The position numbers and the translations under genes are program-made. Below, one piece after another: positions 45,486 to 54,497 of a stretch of DNA of 64,000 nt. How positions within the stretch are numbered: position 1 is the first letter of the stretch; each line of letters opens with the position of its first letter. Source of the stretch: Bacteroidota bacterium (GTDB lineage: Bacteria; Bacteroidota; Bacteroidia; Cytophagales; Cyclobacteriaceae). The stretch is taken from assembly GCA_023428695.1 (NCBI GenBank), contig JAEYWY010000017.1:496001-560000 (forward strand). The letters are read 5' to 3'. Below the pieces are notes generated by a model. That model made no database searches. It was not told where the DNA came from and saw only the letters and a program-made list of their open reading frames with translations.

Positions 45486-46214
45486 TTAAATCGTTTGACC
45501 GGCTGCGATCTGTACAGGATCCGTCTGGAAAGGATTCGAAGTTCTCTTGCGTTTCAGAACGCGTTCCCTGACAAAACTTCTCCGGATTGAATGTTGGGGT
45601 GTCTTCAGCGTTTCAATACCTTCCAGCTGAATCAGTTTCTTATAAAGCTTGTTTGGCGTAGAGGTGAAGCTGAACGGAATAAATTCCTTCGCACGAAACT
45701 TCTTCATCGTGACGAAAGCAACCGCGTCACTCACGAAATCCGTGCAATTGTAGAATCTTGGATTAAATGCTGTTTTTGAATCGATGGTCTCATGAATGAA
45801 TCTCGTCAGTGCAAAATCATCCGCCGGCGTTGTACTTAGTTTTAACACGGCATCAGGCGGATAGCCCTCGCGGTGTGGAATCCCAAGCCGTGTAAGAAAG
45901 TCTATGTTGAGAGGTTGCGACCAGATCGCATTTGGCAGCGTGTAATAAAGTGCCTGCTGGGATTTCGAATAACTGAACAATCCAAAGTCGTCGTGTGATG
46001 GCCACAGGTCGTAGTAGCTTACAGTTCCGGTCGCAACGGTATCGGTATTACCTTCATTGACGATGATGTTATAGTTGTCAATAGCCAGGCCGGCGTGACC
46101 CGTCTTGCCGTTATGTGTGGCGTAAATAATAATGTATGCATTCCCAAAGCTCTCCATCGTGATGAGTATCACATAGAGTACGATTACACCGATAATGATC
46201 ACGAGCGTCTTCAT
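45486..46214 (-). CDS. Permuted NlpC/P60 (YiiX-like) cysteine-hydrolase-like protein
   Basis: 242 residues with one N-terminal membrane helix (about 2-20) and no clear cleavage site, so it is likely anchored with its domain outside the cytoplasm. The order of motifs, GHAGLAIDNY (H40) first and FYNCTDFV (C157) later, fits the permuted papain-like NlpC/P60 superfamily. Members cut peptide or amide bonds, or act on lipids. The last 45 residues are basic (RRSFVRERVLKRKRTS). Its start overlaps the previous gene by 4 bp (ATGA type), so it is translationally coupled in the operon. The assignment rests on two motifs only. Confidence 0.5.
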   Translation of the reverse strand: MKTLVIIIGVIVLYVILITMESFGNAYIIIYATHNGKTGHAGLAIDNYNIIVNEGNTDTVATGTVSYYDLWPSHDDFGLFSYSKSQQALYYTLPNAIWSQPLNIDFLTRLGIPHREGYPPDAVLKLSTTPADDFALTRFIHETIDSKTAFNPRFYNCTDFVSDAVAFVTMKKFRAKEFIPFSFTSTPNKLYKKLIQLEGIETLKTPQHSIRRSFVRERVLKRKRTSNPFQTDPVQIAAGQTI

Positions 46215-46912
46215 AAGTTCACATATTTTATCAACCGGTAATCTTTGAGCACTTTCACCAACGTCGAAACGGGAAGCACCATCTCACCTAAGGTTTCTTC
46301 ACCAAAGCTTCCGATATCGGTTCGCCGGTGTACCTTGTAGGAGTATCTCCCAACAAAGGCCGATGTCTTCGAAGGCCCGGACTTCAATTGATGATGAAAT
46401 GTCTCCGCCAGGTTAGCTGTCAGATTGAATGACGCTGCTGTTTTGTGAATAGCCTCGCGTGGCAGTCTGACCGGCATCTGACTTACGGCAAGCAATTCAT
46501 TGGCGAATACATCCTTGCCGTTGCATTCCAGCTCTCCCGTCTTAAACTCGATATCCGCCGCTCCGCCGAGGACAGCAAGCGAATCCTTACGCAAAAGCGC
46601 AGTTGTTATTTCACTTAACTGCAGGGGCGTTAATCCCCATGTGAAAAGTGCGTGCAGAATTCCTCCCGAGACATTCGCATCCTTGTCCCGATACAGCATC
46701 AGTGATACTTCCGGGCTCCTTCCGCGGCCCTGTGCCAACTGCAACGTGAGCGGTACGTAGTAATACCGGCTCCTGTTTTCCAGGGATGCATACAACTTTA
46801 CCCGGACCCCTCCGGTGAGTGTCAGAATCTGGACGCTCTCTCCGTCAAGACTCTGAGCACTACCAAAAACCGGAACGATGATTAAAGCCATTATAAGGGT
46901 CGTGTATTTCAT
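46211..46912 (-). CDS. Paralogue C, short form of the secreted family
   Basis: 233 residues from the ATG at 46912, with signal peptide MKYTTLIMALIIVPVFGSAQ. The YYYVP block (50-54), GGILHALFTWGLTP (83-96) and QILTLTGGVRVKLYA match paralogue B more than the others. It stops after the N-terminal module and lacks the middle linker and Ig-like C-terminal domains of the larger copies. It may be a short subunit or a decayed copy; the frame is intact and it overlaps the next gene by 4 bp, so it is probably functional. An upstream in-frame Met at 47038 would place 42 extra residues over the previous gene and is rejected. Confidence 0.65.
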   Translation of the reverse strand: MKYTTLIMALIIVPVFGSAQSLDGESVQILTLTGGVRVKLYASLENRSRYYYVPLTLQLAQGRGRSPEVSLMLYRDKDANVSGGILHALFTWGLTPLQLSEITTALLRKDSLAVLGGAADIEFKTGELECNGKDVFANELLAVSQMPVRLPREAIHKTAASFNLTANLAETFHHQLKSGPSKTSAFVGRYSYKVHRRTDIGSFGEETLGEMVLPVSTLVKVLKDYRLIKYVNL

Positions 46913-46922
46913 TGTATGCTGA

Positions 46923-48659
46923 TTACTGTGGTAGCTCGTCGACGAAGATGATTCCAATCTTGTTGGCTCCCCGGTTCTCAATCTTCTCACCGGCGTTCGT
47001 GATCCATGTGATGTTGTAAAGCACCTCATCGGATTCATTGGGCTGAGTGATCGAGAACTTCTTCTCTTTCAGTGTATCGTCCACTCGTACCGTCAGTCTT
47101 TCTTTTCGCGTATCACTGAAAAAGGGATACTCTATCTGCACCGAAAATGCACGGATACCGCGTTGTTTCAGCTCATCCATATCACCTTCCAGCTCGATTG
47201 ACTTTCTCTTGTATGGGATGAAGAGGTTGATCATAGCTGCATCCTGCGTTTTCCAGTCTGACTCATATTCCGCTCCCCCTTTAAACTGCCAGATAGTCCT
47301 GTACCGGTATTCCAGCCACTTAGTCGTGTCCTGGTGGTAGCCGTAAACAAGGGATGGCATTTTATTTTTTTCTTTTACCCGCCGACTGGTTAACACGATG
47401 TTTTGGGTAGTAACCTTTCCGTTGTTGTGTGGTTTTTCAAGGATGACCGTTACACTGTTGAGCATTTTATCAAACTCCTGTTCGAGATCGCCGTCAACAT
47501 TGAGCACAATCGAACGTTGCTGAAACGCCGCGTCATGCAACGGCGCATCCCTGAAAATGGCTGGATTGTTTCCATATCGCTTGTGTAAATCACCGATATT
47601 GAAAGTGACATAATGATGACGTTGCACGGTACTTCTCCCTTTGAACCGAAGTGTGCTCACGCCACTCGTATTCATTTCCTTCAACTGATACCCGACATTA
47701 ACGCCGAAACCGGTTGTGTTTCGGCTTGACAAGATTCCATTCGGACCAAACGATTGAGCAAGCGCGTCGATCATACCACCCTGCTCACTCACGGGCAGTT
47801 GCTCCGGTTGCACAGGTTCAAATAACAGCGAAAGCATTTTGTCATAGACGGTGTTGAGCAACCCTTCCATATTCGGATTGTTGCCGACGACCTTCAGTTT
47901 CACTGCCTGTTTCCTGAACAGCTCGTCGAACGCCACCTTGACGTCAGCGGAGACGAAATACACTGTACCACCTGCGCTGAATCCCTGATGTTTTTTGACT
48001 TCGCTCCAGTTTACCTCCAGCTCCGCATCGTAGTCCTCCGTTAATCCCGAAAACTCCATATCAAATACAAGTGACACGTCCGGTGTACTCATCTTAAAGT
48101 TTTCATTCAGAATTTTTGACGTATGCGGTGTAAGCCCGAACGACAACGCGATGCTGCTGTTCTCAAGCACTGGTGCGTTTCCCACCGATAGTAGCTGCTT
48201 CTTTTGAACAATCGAATCATTGGAAATCACGGATGACACAAGACTATACCGCCCTTTGTCGAGAACGATAGGTCCCCTTAGTTTTACACTGTCGTTTTGG
48301 AGACGTTCGCGCAGAAGTTGTTGTGTTTCCCTGACAAGACTTTCCGGTGTGCGATACAACACAAGGAAATTCAACAATGCACCACCGTCAGCTTCCTGGA
48401 TTGAGCTACCGGATTCGTCGTCGCCCCGTGCGTTGGTCATAATGTAACGCATGAACGAGAACTTCGGAGTATTGTCGGTGTCCCTGGCGAAGTCTGCTTC
48501 GTATGGCAGGTACACATAGTTGAGCGTATCGTTATACAAAGGAAAACACCACAGTCCGTTGACCTGAACACCCCGGTCGATGAGGGGCAGCTGGGCGTGC
48601 GCTTCTCCGCAAAGGAGAAACAACAAAACGACGCCGAAGAACCTGAAATGATTCATCAT
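46923..48659 (-). CDS. Paralogue D of the secreted family
   Basis: 578 residues; signal peptide MMNHFRFFGVVLLFLLCGEAHAQ. Family blocks: YVYLP (48-52), NTPKFSFMRY, ADGGALLNFLVLYRTPES, LRGPIVLDKGRYSLVSS, GNAPVLENSSIALSFGL, MEFSGLTEDYDAELEVNWSE. The second half has LHDAAFQQRSIVLNVDGD with LNSVTVILEKPH and KWLEYRYRTIWQFKGG with SDWKTQDAA, then an Ig-like end (IKRKSIELEGD-type, TVRVDDTLKEKKF). Between 10 and 20 bp separate it from its neighbours. Confidence 0.7.
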   Translation of the reverse strand: MMNHFRFFGVVLLFLLCGEAHAQLPLIDRGVQVNGLWCFPLYNDTLNYVYLPYEADFARDTDNTPKFSFMRYIMTNARGDDESGSSIQEADGGALLNFLVLYRTPESLVRETQQLLRERLQNDSVKLRGPIVLDKGRYSLVSSVISNDSIVQKKQLLSVGNAPVLENSSIALSFGLTPHTSKILNENFKMSTPDVSLVFDMEFSGLTEDYDAELEVNWSEVKKHQGFSAGGTVYFVSADVKVAFDELFRKQAVKLKVVGNNPNMEGLLNTVYDKMLSLLFEPVQPEQLPVSEQGGMIDALAQSFGPNGILSSRNTTGFGVNVGYQLKEMNTSGVSTLRFKGRSTVQRHHYVTFNIGDLHKRYGNNPAIFRDAPLHDAAFQQRSIVLNVDGDLEQEFDKMLNSVTVILEKPHNNGKVTTQNIVLTSRRVKEKNKMPSLVYGYHQDTTKWLEYRYRTIWQFKGGAEYESDWKTQDAAMINLFIPYKRKSIELEGDMDELKQRGIRAFSVQIEYPFFSDTRKERLTVRVDDTLKEKKFSITQPNESDEVLYNITWITNAGEKIENRGANKIGIIFVDELPQ

Positions 48660-48679
48660 AGTAAGTTGATTGAAGTACC

Positions 48680-50494
48680 TCAGTTTTCGATTTCCGACTG
48701 TCCGATCATCAGAAAGTCGTCCTTCAGTTCGGTAAGCGGTGCACGTTTCTCACCAAGTGGCGTAAACCGTGTAACCTGATAGGCGACGGGTTCGTCGGGA
48801 TCATGGAACAATGTTACCTCGTGAAGATTGCCCGGGTCTTTTGCACGGAGGATCAGCGTACGTTGCAGCACAGGTTTGCCGCCGAGTACAACAAAGAACT
48901 TCACCGTTACGGTAGACCGTGAAGTAGAATCCGCGAACGCAGAGGGATCAACTTCAACAGCGACCTTCTTCCGCGAAAGCGGTGGTATGAGATTTACTCC
49001 CGACGTTGATGCCTGACGCCATTGTGACTCTGATGCGGGATCCTTTATAGAGTAGTTCGTCCCTTTCAAATTCCAGCTGACGCGATATTCGTATTTCAGC
49101 CAGTCATCGGACGATGCAATCCCCAGGCGTGGGTAAGACGCCGAAAGCGGAGACGCACCTGAATTGTTGTCAATACTCTTCCGTGTGAAAAGCAAATCGG
49201 AAGTAACATCCTCGTGATCTTCAGGGTAGCGCTTGCGGAAGCTTACTGTAACAAAATTGAAAATGTCGTTGAACGATTCGGCAAATTGTCCATCGAGTAC
49301 GAAGGCAATTTCGCGTTTCTGAAAATCCGGATCATCAAGATTAACCAGCTTGAAGTATTCCTTCTGCGACCCGGGATCCGCATCCATCGAATGATACAAC
49401 CCGCCAAGGTTCCCCGATGTAAACAGCGGAACTTTGATGGTCGTCGCCTGACTTAGATTCAGGTAAAACTTATTCGACCGGATATCGTTCCTTTTCTTTA
49501 GCACAAACTGATTGTCCGAATAGTATGGTACGTCGTCAGCATCGCCGAACACCTGCCAGAAGTAGCCGCGTTCCTGTCTGCCTTTGATCTGATTCGCTTC
49601 AACAGCTGTTTCGCGGTCCGGAATTTTTGCCCAGCCACTCTGGCTGTCGAACATGAGTTCAATCAGTTTGTCAGTTACCAGGCTGAGGATCGCCTTCAAT
49701 TCATCGGCTTTCACACCAAGGCTTGCGCTTCGGTCGAACGACTCGATCTTGAGAATCTGATTCTGATTCAGCTCATCCGTAATCTTCCTGAGCTGATCGC
49801 GTGTAAAACCCTCCTGAAAGTTGGTCACCTTGCTGTAGTGTTCATAGATCGTATTCATCTCAGCCGTCACGATTGCACTATACGCTTTCACGTAAGCCTC
49901 GTAATTGCCATGCAGTGTGACCGAAACATCGGACGTCTTCCCTGTTAGCGACTCCCACAACAGCGTGGCCCCCTCCTGCGAAAGACATGCGGCAATCGCG
50001 GCTTTTGAACCCGGCTGAAATGGTGCGTGTCCCGACGTGATGATTGATTGCGTAAAGGGGTTCGCTCCCGCAGTGTTGCTTAGCACAGACGAAACGATCT
50101 GAAAACTGCCTACGCCTTTCTCACCGTCCTTAACCTGTTCCAGCGGTACCGGCCCGACTATTCTGGCATTCTTGTTATTCAATACAATGCGCAGTGTGTC
50201 CTGTAACTTATTCACTTCCGCTGACGGCAGAGTGAATTCAATCAGTGCATGGAATAGCCCGCCATTTGCGCCACTGCCTTTACCAATATATTTTATGAAC
50301 ATGAACTCCAGGCTTCCGTCTTCGCGTTCTGCCATTCGCGGTACTTGCGGAATGTAGTAGTATGAATTCGCGTCTTCATGATCCTGAAGCAGTTGTACAC
50401 CGCGCAGCTGTAAACGCCCTTCGTCATACTTCGGAATAGCGAGAGCAATCGTTGTCAGGGCGATCGCCCAAATAAATAAGATGGTCTTTTTCAT
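48680..50494 (-). CDS. Paralogue E of the secreted family
   Basis: 604 residues; signal peptide MKKTILFIWAIALTTIALA. Family blocks: YYYIP (45-49), EDGSLEFMFIKY, GGLFHALIEFTLPS (78-91), IVGPVPLEQVKD, SGHAPFQPGSKAAIAACL, GATLLWESL. Second half: VNLDDPDFQKREIAFVLDG, FNFVTVSFRKRY, DWLKYEYRVSWNLKG, ending LKDDFLMIGQ. A Tyr/Trp-rich insertion (RGYFWQVFGDADDVPYYS) is unique to this copy. It lies 11 bp after the smaller paralogue F. The frame and signal peptide support the start at 50494. Confidence 0.7.
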   Translation of the reverse strand: MKKTILFIWAIALTTIALAIPKYDEGRLQLRGVQLLQDHEDANSYYYIPQVPRMAEREDGSLEFMFIKYIGKGSGANGGLFHALIEFTLPSAEVNKLQDTLRIVLNNKNARIVGPVPLEQVKDGEKGVGSFQIVSSVLSNTAGANPFTQSIITSGHAPFQPGSKAAIAACLSQEGATLLWESLTGKTSDVSVTLHGNYEAYVKAYSAIVTAEMNTIYEHYSKVTNFQEGFTRDQLRKITDELNQNQILKIESFDRSASLGVKADELKAILSLVTDKLIELMFDSQSGWAKIPDRETAVEANQIKGRQERGYFWQVFGDADDVPYYSDNQFVLKKRNDIRSNKFYLNLSQATTIKVPLFTSGNLGGLYHSMDADPGSQKEYFKLVNLDDPDFQKREIAFVLDGQFAESFNDIFNFVTVSFRKRYPEDHEDVTSDLLFTRKSIDNNSGASPLSASYPRLGIASSDDWLKYEYRVSWNLKGTNYSIKDPASESQWRQASTSGVNLIPPLSRKKVAVEVDPSAFADSTSRSTVTVKFFVVLGGKPVLQRTLILRAKDPGNLHEVTLFHDPDEPVAYQVTRFTPLGEKRAPLTELKDDFLMIGQSEIEN

Positions 50495-50505
50495 GATCGT
50501 ATTGA

Positions 50506-51627
50506 TTATTCTTTCCGGGTAGTTACATCAAGGAGTCCCGACCACATCGACACGTCCTGCCAGTCAGTGACGACTTCGGATCCGTCCATGAGCAGTTCGC
50601 GAATCCGATAACGGTATGGCTGATCGAGGCGCACGGCGTATTTGAACCGGTAGTTAACTGACGTTACGTCGGGAGCGCTGCTGCGGAATGTTACCCGCGC
50701 ATCGACCTTACCGCCACCCGCACCAACGGCTTGCAGTTCAACTGTTTTTTCATAGAGGTCACCGCGAAGGCGGTTTGCAAAATCATAATTGCGCACATTC
50801 AGGATCGCGTAACCCGGAGGCACACCGTTGTTGATGTCAATCTGACGCACGTGGTCGTTAAACTTTAATGAATCGACGTACAGTGGAAACGCGTTGCTTT
50901 TCACAACACAATCACGCAGTGCATCTGTTGAGTCTGATTCATCTTCTTTGATCAGATCACGCATCACGCGCGACAACTGACCATGGCCGCTCAGTGACAA
51001 AATTTTCATCGGGCTTTGACCACGCGCATGAAATGCATACATAAAACTCAGTGCGGTGTAGTCTTTTCGCAGTGCTTCGAGAAGCAATTGCGCGGAGTGA
51101 TTATCGAGGTGGATCGTGAAGTAACGCTCCTCCCAGTAGGATGATGACGTTGAATAACCGGAGTCACCTTCTGCAGCCAGGCTCCCGCGTTTTACAACGG
51201 CGCTGGTATCCGCTGCGCCCACAGGAACGAACACCACCATGGCTTCAATCATGGAAATTGGCAGGGGCCGTATCACCGCGTTTTGCAAACCGAATACTCG
51301 CCGGGCCACGCGCAACGAATCATCATTGATTCGCTTCATTACGATTCGAATACTTAGTATGCTCCGGTGCCGCATGGATTCGTCTTCACCATAGACAGCC
51401 GAACCCGTGTAACGCATCAGCGTAAGATTAAAGTCCGGCCGCCCCTGCGTTGTACCGACAACCAGATCACCGGGCATGTAGTATACTGTATTCCGTTGCC
51501 TGAGATCACGAAAGAGCGTAATACCATTTGATCGGAGTGACGCATTGAAATCAGGCTGGCCCTGAACCAGCTTCATGTAAAGCATCTGAAGCAGGATCAA
51601 AATCCCGATGATGATAATCCGCTTCAT
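50506..51627 (-). CDS. Paralogue F, reduced member of the secreted family
   Basis: 373 residues with an N-terminal hydrophobic segment (MKRIIIIGILILLQMLYMKLVQGQ) that may be a signal peptide or an anchor. Recognisable blocks are VYYMP (48-52), QGRPDFNLTLMRY and the later FTIHLDNHSAQLLLEALRKD (counterpart of GAKLLWAS). It is much more divergent and lacks the large linker. A C-terminal Ig-like domain (YRFKYAVRLDQPYRYRI, VVTDWQDVSMWS) remains. One base separates it from paralogue G's stop. Confidence 0.6.
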   Translation of the reverse strand: MKRIIIIGILILLQMLYMKLVQGQPDFNASLRSNGITLFRDLRQRNTVYYMPGDLVVGTTQGRPDFNLTLMRYTGSAVYGEDESMRHRSILSIRIVMKRINDDSLRVARRVFGLQNAVIRPLPISMIEAMVVFVPVGAADTSAVVKRGSLAAEGDSGYSTSSSYWEERYFTIHLDNHSAQLLLEALRKDYTALSFMYAFHARGQSPMKILSLSGHGQLSRVMRDLIKEDESDSTDALRDCVVKSNAFPLYVDSLKFNDHVRQIDINNGVPPGYAILNVRNYDFANRLRGDLYEKTVELQAVGAGGGKVDARVTFRSSAPDVTSVNYRFKYAVRLDQPYRYRIRELLMDGSEVVTDWQDVSMWSGLLDVTTRKE

Positions 51628-51628
51628 A

Positions 51629-53746
51629 TTATTCGTCGTTCTTCAGTGAGGGGAATAACTCCACCAACTGATGTGATCCAAACGGAACATTGAGTGAATT
51701 GCGCGTTATCCATTCCGACTTTTGTTCTGCTCCATCGGCTGTCACAACCGTGACGCGATAATCAAAAGTTGGCGACACCCCTGAAGGGATGTAAATCTTG
51801 CCCGCGTTATAATCAGATTTGTCTTTGGTGATGTGCACCACCGGGAACACTGTTTCTGTCCGACCGTTAGGGTCACCCTGCATAGACCTGACCTCAACAT
51901 CCATGTATGCCACGTTATATGCTTCAAAGAAATCAATAACGCGAAAGACGATCTCCGACAATTGCGGCCGACTTGTTGAGCTGACGATTTTGGAGAACAC
52001 CTGCTCATTACATGGGTCGCACTCAACCACGCTGTACTCCATCCAGATGCGCGCCTGTTTCCCCTGGTAATTATCAATCCATGCGGGCACTGTCGCCACA
52101 TCGAATTTCGCCTGAGCCTTCGGCAGGATTTCCTGATTGTTGAGATCCCAGCTGTAGATAATCGGCGCCTCCTTGCCCTGATTATTCTTATGGATGATCA
52201 TGTAATGAATGTATTTCAGTCGGACGGGGTATGGCGTTTCATTACGCCACGTTTTTGTGCGAACCTCCGTTGGCGTCATCGCCATACGACCAAATGTGTT
52301 CTCATCAATAAGCCGGATACGAACCGGCACTTCCTGCACAGGGAAACCTTCGCCAACTGTTTTGATGCGCATCTTTCCCGTGATCCCGCTGTTTACGCGA
52401 AGCAGATTCTCAAGCTCGGCGGCCGTGGTTCCATCGGTTAACCAGGAGAACTCAATCGGATCGATTACCGATCCGCCATTGTTGATGTTAACACTGGTGA
52501 TGCCAAAATTCTTGAGTTCATCGCCGATAGTGATCACAGGCGTTTCCACTACCGGCAATGGCATCGGCTTGTTAAGCTTCAACCCGGGATTCTGTTTCTT
52601 ATAGGCCTCCATAAGATTCTTGATGAACTGGATCTCATAGAGACTAATGCCGGAAGACAACGTACCGGACATACGAACCTTGCTTTCGGTACCTTCACCG
52701 CGCGCAGTTCCGTAATCCACATTAAATGCGTAACCTTTCTCGCCGTCGTAGCGGATGTCATAAGCAAGAGGGAGATAATAGAATACCCCCGAGTTTGGAT
52801 TCTTGTCGGGAAATATATTGAGGTTGACGCTTGTGATCTTGATCTGACTTTCAAAGTCAACATCCGAATAGATGAAGTCGCCCCAAAACGAAACCGGTTT
52901 GTTGTCGGGGCCTTGCGGCTCCGTACTTACAGGTGCCGATGATGTTGACGATGAAGGCATTGCTATGTACATTGGCTGCATCTTCAAGACCGATACACCA
53001 GTGTATTTTGCCTTCATCGGTTTGTGCTCGACCACCGGTGTTGGAGCAGGCTTTCCATTCCTTACCGGCTTCACCTGATGCAAATACAACGGCTTGTCTT
53101 TGATGGCTTCGTAAACATTCCTGCGTGGTATTACAAGTCCCGATCCGCCGCCGGAATTTTCTACTGGTGCATTCTTCGGAAGGGATGCTGCACTACCCAC
53201 CGGTGTCATCGCCACGGGTATGATGATGTTTTCCGGCGTAACCGGATTCATGAACTTCTTGTCGAGTTTATACAGCCTGCGAACACCTTGCGTACCCGAT
53301 TCTGTTTTGGAAGCCATCACGAGCAAACGCGGCACCGTAAACGTTTCGCTTTCCGCATAACTCTTTGGATCAAGCTGAAGGCGTATTTGTACTTCATTTT
53401 TTCCCGCGGGTATCGCTGCCTTCTGTGCCGAGAAACCTTTTATTTCCTTCAGGTCTTCATCGGTAAGCGACGCAATAATGTATCCTTCTGCAATACTGGA
53501 GAACGCAATCGCCACCGTGACTGACACATCCTGGTCTTCGATCACTTTGACGCGATCGATTCTTCCCGTTTCACCACCACTTGTGATGACGTCCAGTATC
53601 CCCGTTACGATACTCTCTTTACTAAGATCCGGTGACAGTTCCTTGTTCTGCAAACCACTGAAGTTCTGGGCGCGAGCCGAAAACGTCAGCGTGGCTGTAA
53701 TCACAAACATGATTACTTTCAATCGGGTCGACGAGCGTTGTTTCAT
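51629..53746 (-). CDS. First gene of the operon; large secreted protein related to the family
   Basis: 705 residues; signal peptide MKQRSSTRLKVIMFVITATLTFSARAQ. A YYLPLAYDIRYDG segment near residue 330 corresponds to the family's YYLP block, but about 300 residues of a different kind precede it, including a Pro/Ser/Val-rich stretch (about 175-280). Beta-sandwich repeats follow (KITSVNLNIFPDKN, GITSVNINNGGSV). The C-terminal 90 residues (YEAYNVAYMDVEVRS, DYRVTVVTADGAEQ) are Ig-like. Being first in the operon and largest it may be the scaffold. Relationship to the others is moderate and needs alignment to confirm. Confidence 0.6.
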   Translation of the reverse strand: MKQRSSTRLKVIMFVITATLTFSARAQNFSGLQNKELSPDLSKESIVTGILDVITSGGETGRIDRVKVIEDQDVSVTVAIAFSSIAEGYIIASLTDEDLKEIKGFSAQKAAIPAGKNEVQIRLQLDPKSYAESETFTVPRLLVMASKTESGTQGVRRLYKLDKKFMNPVTPENIIIPVAMTPVGSAASLPKNAPVENSGGGSGLVIPRRNVYEAIKDKPLYLHQVKPVRNGKPAPTPVVEHKPMKAKYTGVSVLKMQPMYIAMPSSSTSSAPVSTEPQGPDNKPVSFWGDFIYSDVDFESQIKITSVNLNIFPDKNPNSGVFYYLPLAYDIRYDGEKGYAFNVDYGTARGEGTESKVRMSGTLSSGISLYEIQFIKNLMEAYKKQNPGLKLNKPMPLPVVETPVITIGDELKNFGITSVNINNGGSVIDPIEFSWLTDGTTAAELENLLRVNSGITGKMRIKTVGEGFPVQEVPVRIRLIDENTFGRMAMTPTEVRTKTWRNETPYPVRLKYIHYMIIHKNNQGKEAPIIYSWDLNNQEILPKAQAKFDVATVPAWIDNYQGKQARIWMEYSVVECDPCNEQVFSKIVSSTSRPQLSEIVFRVIDFFEAYNVAYMDVEVRSMQGDPNGRTETVFPVVHITKDKSDYNAGKIYIPSGVSPTFDYRVTVVTADGAEQKSEWITRNSLNVPFGSHQLVELFPSLKNDE

Positions 53747-53888
53747 ACGAGGATCATTTTTGAAAACTGCTCACTCTGTCGAAGCCGGCCCGACCACGGG
53801 AAACAACGTCGCCCTCATTTTTTTGTGATTCGTCGAAAAAGAAGTAGCTGGGCGTCTTTTCTGTTTATATTTCGATAAAAAAGCTGCA
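53747..53888. promoter_or_regulatory. Divergent control region between the two operons
   Basis: 142 bp shared by the leftward paralogue operon and the rightward sigma-factor operon. TATATTTC near 53865-53872 resembles a -7 box (TAnnTTTG with C for G) for the rightward genes but no -33 box was found at the right distance. No clear box was found for the leftward operon, as expected if it needs the alternative sigma factor encoded opposite. Confidence 0.5.
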
Positions 53889-54497
53889 GTGTCTTTAAAG
53901 ACTTCCTATATCAAGCCGCAGGTTGATGAAGAATCCGAACTTCTTCAGGGGCTTCGCGCAGAAGGACTTCAGCGAAAGCTCACGGAAAAGAAGCTCTTCG
54001 AACACTTCTTCTATCTGGTCCGTGTCGCCCGCTCGAAGTATAATTTGCCCGAAGAGGAGTGCGCGAGTGTCTATTCTGATACGATAATCAGTGTTATTAA
54101 TAATATAGTCACCGGCCGGTTTGAGGGTCGTTCATCCCTGAAAACCTATACCCATCAAATTTTAATGAATAAATGTGTTGACGTCATCAGAAAAAATACG
54201 ACTAACAGGACAGTCTACAATTCTGATATGGTGGAACACATGACCGCGGTAATGCCTGACAAGGCCCGGACGATAGTCCAACAGTTGGTAGAAAAAGCCA
54301 ACCGGATGACGCTTGCCCGGCGAATCCAGGAACTGGGTGAAAAATGCCGGCAGTTGCTTATGCTATTCGAGGACGGTTACTCGGATAAGGAAATTGCTGC
54401 TGAAATGCAGTACAATTCTGCAGACGTCGTGAAAACATCGCGTCTACGTTGTCTGGAAAAGCTTAGGGAAAAAGTACGAAATGAATGGTATGAGTGA
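53889..54497 (+). CDS. Sigma-70 family (ECF-like) RNA polymerase sigma factor
   Basis: 202 residues starting at a GTG; there is no earlier ATG in frame and the next internal ATG would cut region 2. Region 2 is seen as YSDTIISVINNIVTGRFEGRSSLKTYTHQILMNKCVDVIRK and region 4 as LMLFEDGYSDKEIAAEMQYNSADVVKTSRLRCLEKLREKV. Region 3 is missing, as in ECF sigma factors. It should direct RNA polymerase to a small regulon, possibly the facing operon. It overlaps the next gene by 8 or 17 nt, a typical sigma/anti-sigma arrangement. Confidence 0.82.
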   Translation: MSLKTSYIKPQVDEESELLQGLRAEGLQRKLTEKKLFEHFFYLVRVARSKYNLPEEECASVYSDTIISVINNIVTGRFEGRSSLKTYTHQILMNKCVDVIRKNTTNRTVYNSDMVEHMTAVMPDKARTIVQQLVEKANRMTLARRIQELGEKCRQLLMLFEDGYSDKEIAAEMQYNSADVVKTSRLRCLEKLREKVRNEWYE

